The notes under the pieces are model-generated. The model was not told where the DNA came from and made no database searches. It worked only from the letters and a program-made list of their open reading frames with translations. Below, in pieces: positions 11,549-12,718 of a stretch of 12,718 bases of DNA (position 1 is the stretch's first letter; each line of letters begins with the position of its first letter). The translations under genes were made by a program, and so were the position numbers. Source of the DNA: Sporomusaceae bacterium. Lineage in GTDB: Bacteria > Bacillota_C > Negativicutes > Sporomusales_B > UBA7701. The stretch covers positions 1-12,718 of the forward strand of contig JALHDI010000110.1 in NCBI GenBank assembly GCA_022839045.1, written 5' to 3'.

Positions 11549-12714
11549 AAGATTTCGCCCCGCTTCCGGCGCAGCCTGTCCCAGTAGTACCCGTTCGCCC
11601 GGACGCGGGCCTTGTGCATCGGGCAGATATAGGTCGCCCGCTGGTAAATGGTGTCCGTGGCAGCCGCTTCATAGTTCAGGCCCTGGCACCAGGCACAGCC
11701 GCTGGCCACCTCGCAGGCGACGCACTCCGGCGGGCTTTGCGCCAGCCGGGTCAGGGCGAGGAACGGCCGCAGCAGGTTCATGTTGACGCCGTCCGCGCAG
11801 TTGCCCACAACCCGCGGCTTTTTCGCGCTCATCGAGTGGGGCGCGAAGCGCACGCAGGGGTAAAACTCCCCTCCGGCGCCCACGGCGAGCATCTTGCCCG
11901 ACCCGCACCAGTTCTGATTGTCGCCCGCCGGGTCGAGCGGCTTGCCGATCGAAGCGTCGAAAAACGAGCACGCGTATTCCCGGTACAGCTCCCGGTCGAT
12001 AATTTCATCGGCCAGGCTTACGAGCTGTTCTTCGAACAAAGCGTCGTCGCCCGGCTGCCACACATCCTCGAACACGACGTTGATATTCACCGTTTTCACG
12101 CCCAGGCTCCAGATATGCAGCACGCTCTCCTTGATATAGGGCAGATCGTCGTGCGCCACCGTGACCTTGGTGCCCGCGTCGGGAAACTGCCGCAGCCACA
12201 GGGGGATGTTGCGCATCACCGCGTCGTAGGAGCCGCGCCCGTCGGGGAAAACCCGGGCGATATCGTGCTTTTCCCTGATGCCGTCGATCGTAATCCCGAT
12301 GCTGAGATGGCTGTGGTTCTTGAAAATATAGCGCTGTACCCTGGGGTCGTCGTACATCAGGCCGTTGGTGGACAGGCTGAAGCGGTAGCAGTCGAACCAG
12401 GGGTGGCCCGTCGCGTACATGCGCAGCTTGATATAATCGCTGATCCTGTCGATCAACTCGATCTCCATCAGCGGCTCGCCGCCGATGAATTCCCAGATCA
12501 CCGACGGCTCGGCGAACAGCTCCCTTTCCCCGAGAACATAGTCCACCGTTTTTCGGGCGCAGGCCAAATCCATCCGCCGGCCGGGATTTTTGCCGACGAG
12601 GTAGCAATACTTACAGCGCAGCTGGCAGTCCTCGGTGACGATGAAGGTGATGTTTTTGGCGCGGCCTTCCTCCCAGGACGCCTCCGGCCGTTTGCATCGC
12701 TCCTGTTCCTCCAT
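11542..12714 (-). CDS. Radical SAM/SPASM peptide maturase, CXXX-repeat target family
   Basis: 390 residues as seen. The radical SAM cluster motif is C30-X3-C34-X2-C37 (CQLRCKYC), followed by the SAM-contact motif IGGEP (77-81). Further conserved segments are STNGLM (115-120), ITIDGIREKHD (141-151) and FPDGRGSYD (156-164). The SPASM domain has C270-X11-G-X4-C287, C331-X2-C334-X5-C340-X2-C343 and C364, enough for two auxiliary 4Fe-4S clusters. It should act on the Cys-X3 precursor at the other end of the operon, probably by radical chemistry at or near cysteine; the exact bond is unknown. The first ATG (12714) is only 4 nt from the window edge, so its ribosome site and a possible longer N-terminus cannot be judged. 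It is the first visible gene of the operon; more genes may lie upstream. Confidence 0.9.
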   Translation of the reverse strand: MEEQERCKRPEASWEEGRAKNITFIVTEDCQLRCKYCYLVGKNPGRRMDLACARKTVDYVLGERELFAEPSVIWEFIGGEPLMEIELIDRISDYIKLRMYATGHPWFDCYRFSLSTNGLMYDDPRVQRYIFKNHSHLSIGITIDGIREKHDIARVFPDGRGSYDAVMRNIPLWLRQFPDAGTKVTVAHDDLPYIKESVLHIWSLGVKTVNINVVFEDVWQPGDDALFEEQLVSLADEIIDRELYREYACSFFDASIGKPLDPAGDNQNWCGSGKMLAVGAGGEFYPCVRFAPHSMSAKKPRVVGNCADGVNMNLLRPFLALTRLAQSPPECVACEVASGCAWCQGLNYEAAATDTIYQRATYICPMHKARVRANGYYWDRLRRKRGEILC

Positions 12715-12718
12715 GGGT

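Overview
The window looks like chromosomal DNA of an anaerobic, GC-rich, probably diderm Firmicute (Negativicutes/Sporomusaceae-like). The pointers are the end of an [FeFe]-hydrogenase maturase (HydE), an exported protein that looks like an outer-membrane beta-barrel, strong AGGAGG ribosome sites, and very strong C/G third-position codon bias. The taxon is an inference, not a reading of a marker gene.

Layout. 1-265: 3' end of hydE. 317-1249: cysK with its own terminator. 1393-2568: MFS transporter with a terminator. 2725-3303: signal-peptide protein, probable beta-barrel. 3304-3639: gene-free, holding a palindromic intergenic repeat and a strong bidirectional hairpin. 3640-5067 (minus): a two-gene unit with a class-I glutamine amidotransferase-like hydrolase (peptidase C26/PuuD type) followed by a membrane-anchored L,D-transpeptidase. 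5304-5618 (minus): small antibiotic-biosynthesis-monooxygenase-fold protein with its own promoter and terminator. 5780-7416 (plus): flavodoxin-fold NAD(P)H oxidoreductase translationally coupled (GTGA overlap) to a P1-family (S58/DmpA-type) self-processing peptidase.

7440-9658 is a lower-GC island built as a fluoride-response operon. A consensus sigma-70 promoter is followed by a fluoride (crcB-motif) riboswitch whose 3' P1 strand is also the 5' arm of an intrinsic terminator. Then come a CPA2-type cation:proton antiporter, an overlapping UspA-type stress protein, and a DUF190 gene broken by an in-frame TAG and a 1-nt frameshift and fused at its 3' end to GC-rich DNA. No crcB or CLC-F gene is in the window. 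The right edge of the island appears to abut the truncated tail of another GC-rich gene.

9751-12714 (minus) is a compact RiPP-type cluster of the CXXX-repeat class. It encodes a radical SAM/SPASM maturase (5' end at the window edge), a SPASM-like maturase that lacks the radical SAM cysteines, a 100-residue modification-system protein, and a precursor with a twin-arginine leader followed by 16 cysteines in a perfect Cys-X3 period. A strong terminator closes the cluster. The genes overlap or nearly overlap (7 nt, 4 nt, then a 57-nt gap) and look like one transcript. The natural reading is that the radical SAM enzyme and its partners modify the Cys-X3 tail in the cytoplasm and the Tat system then exports the product. 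The chemistry is unknown to me.
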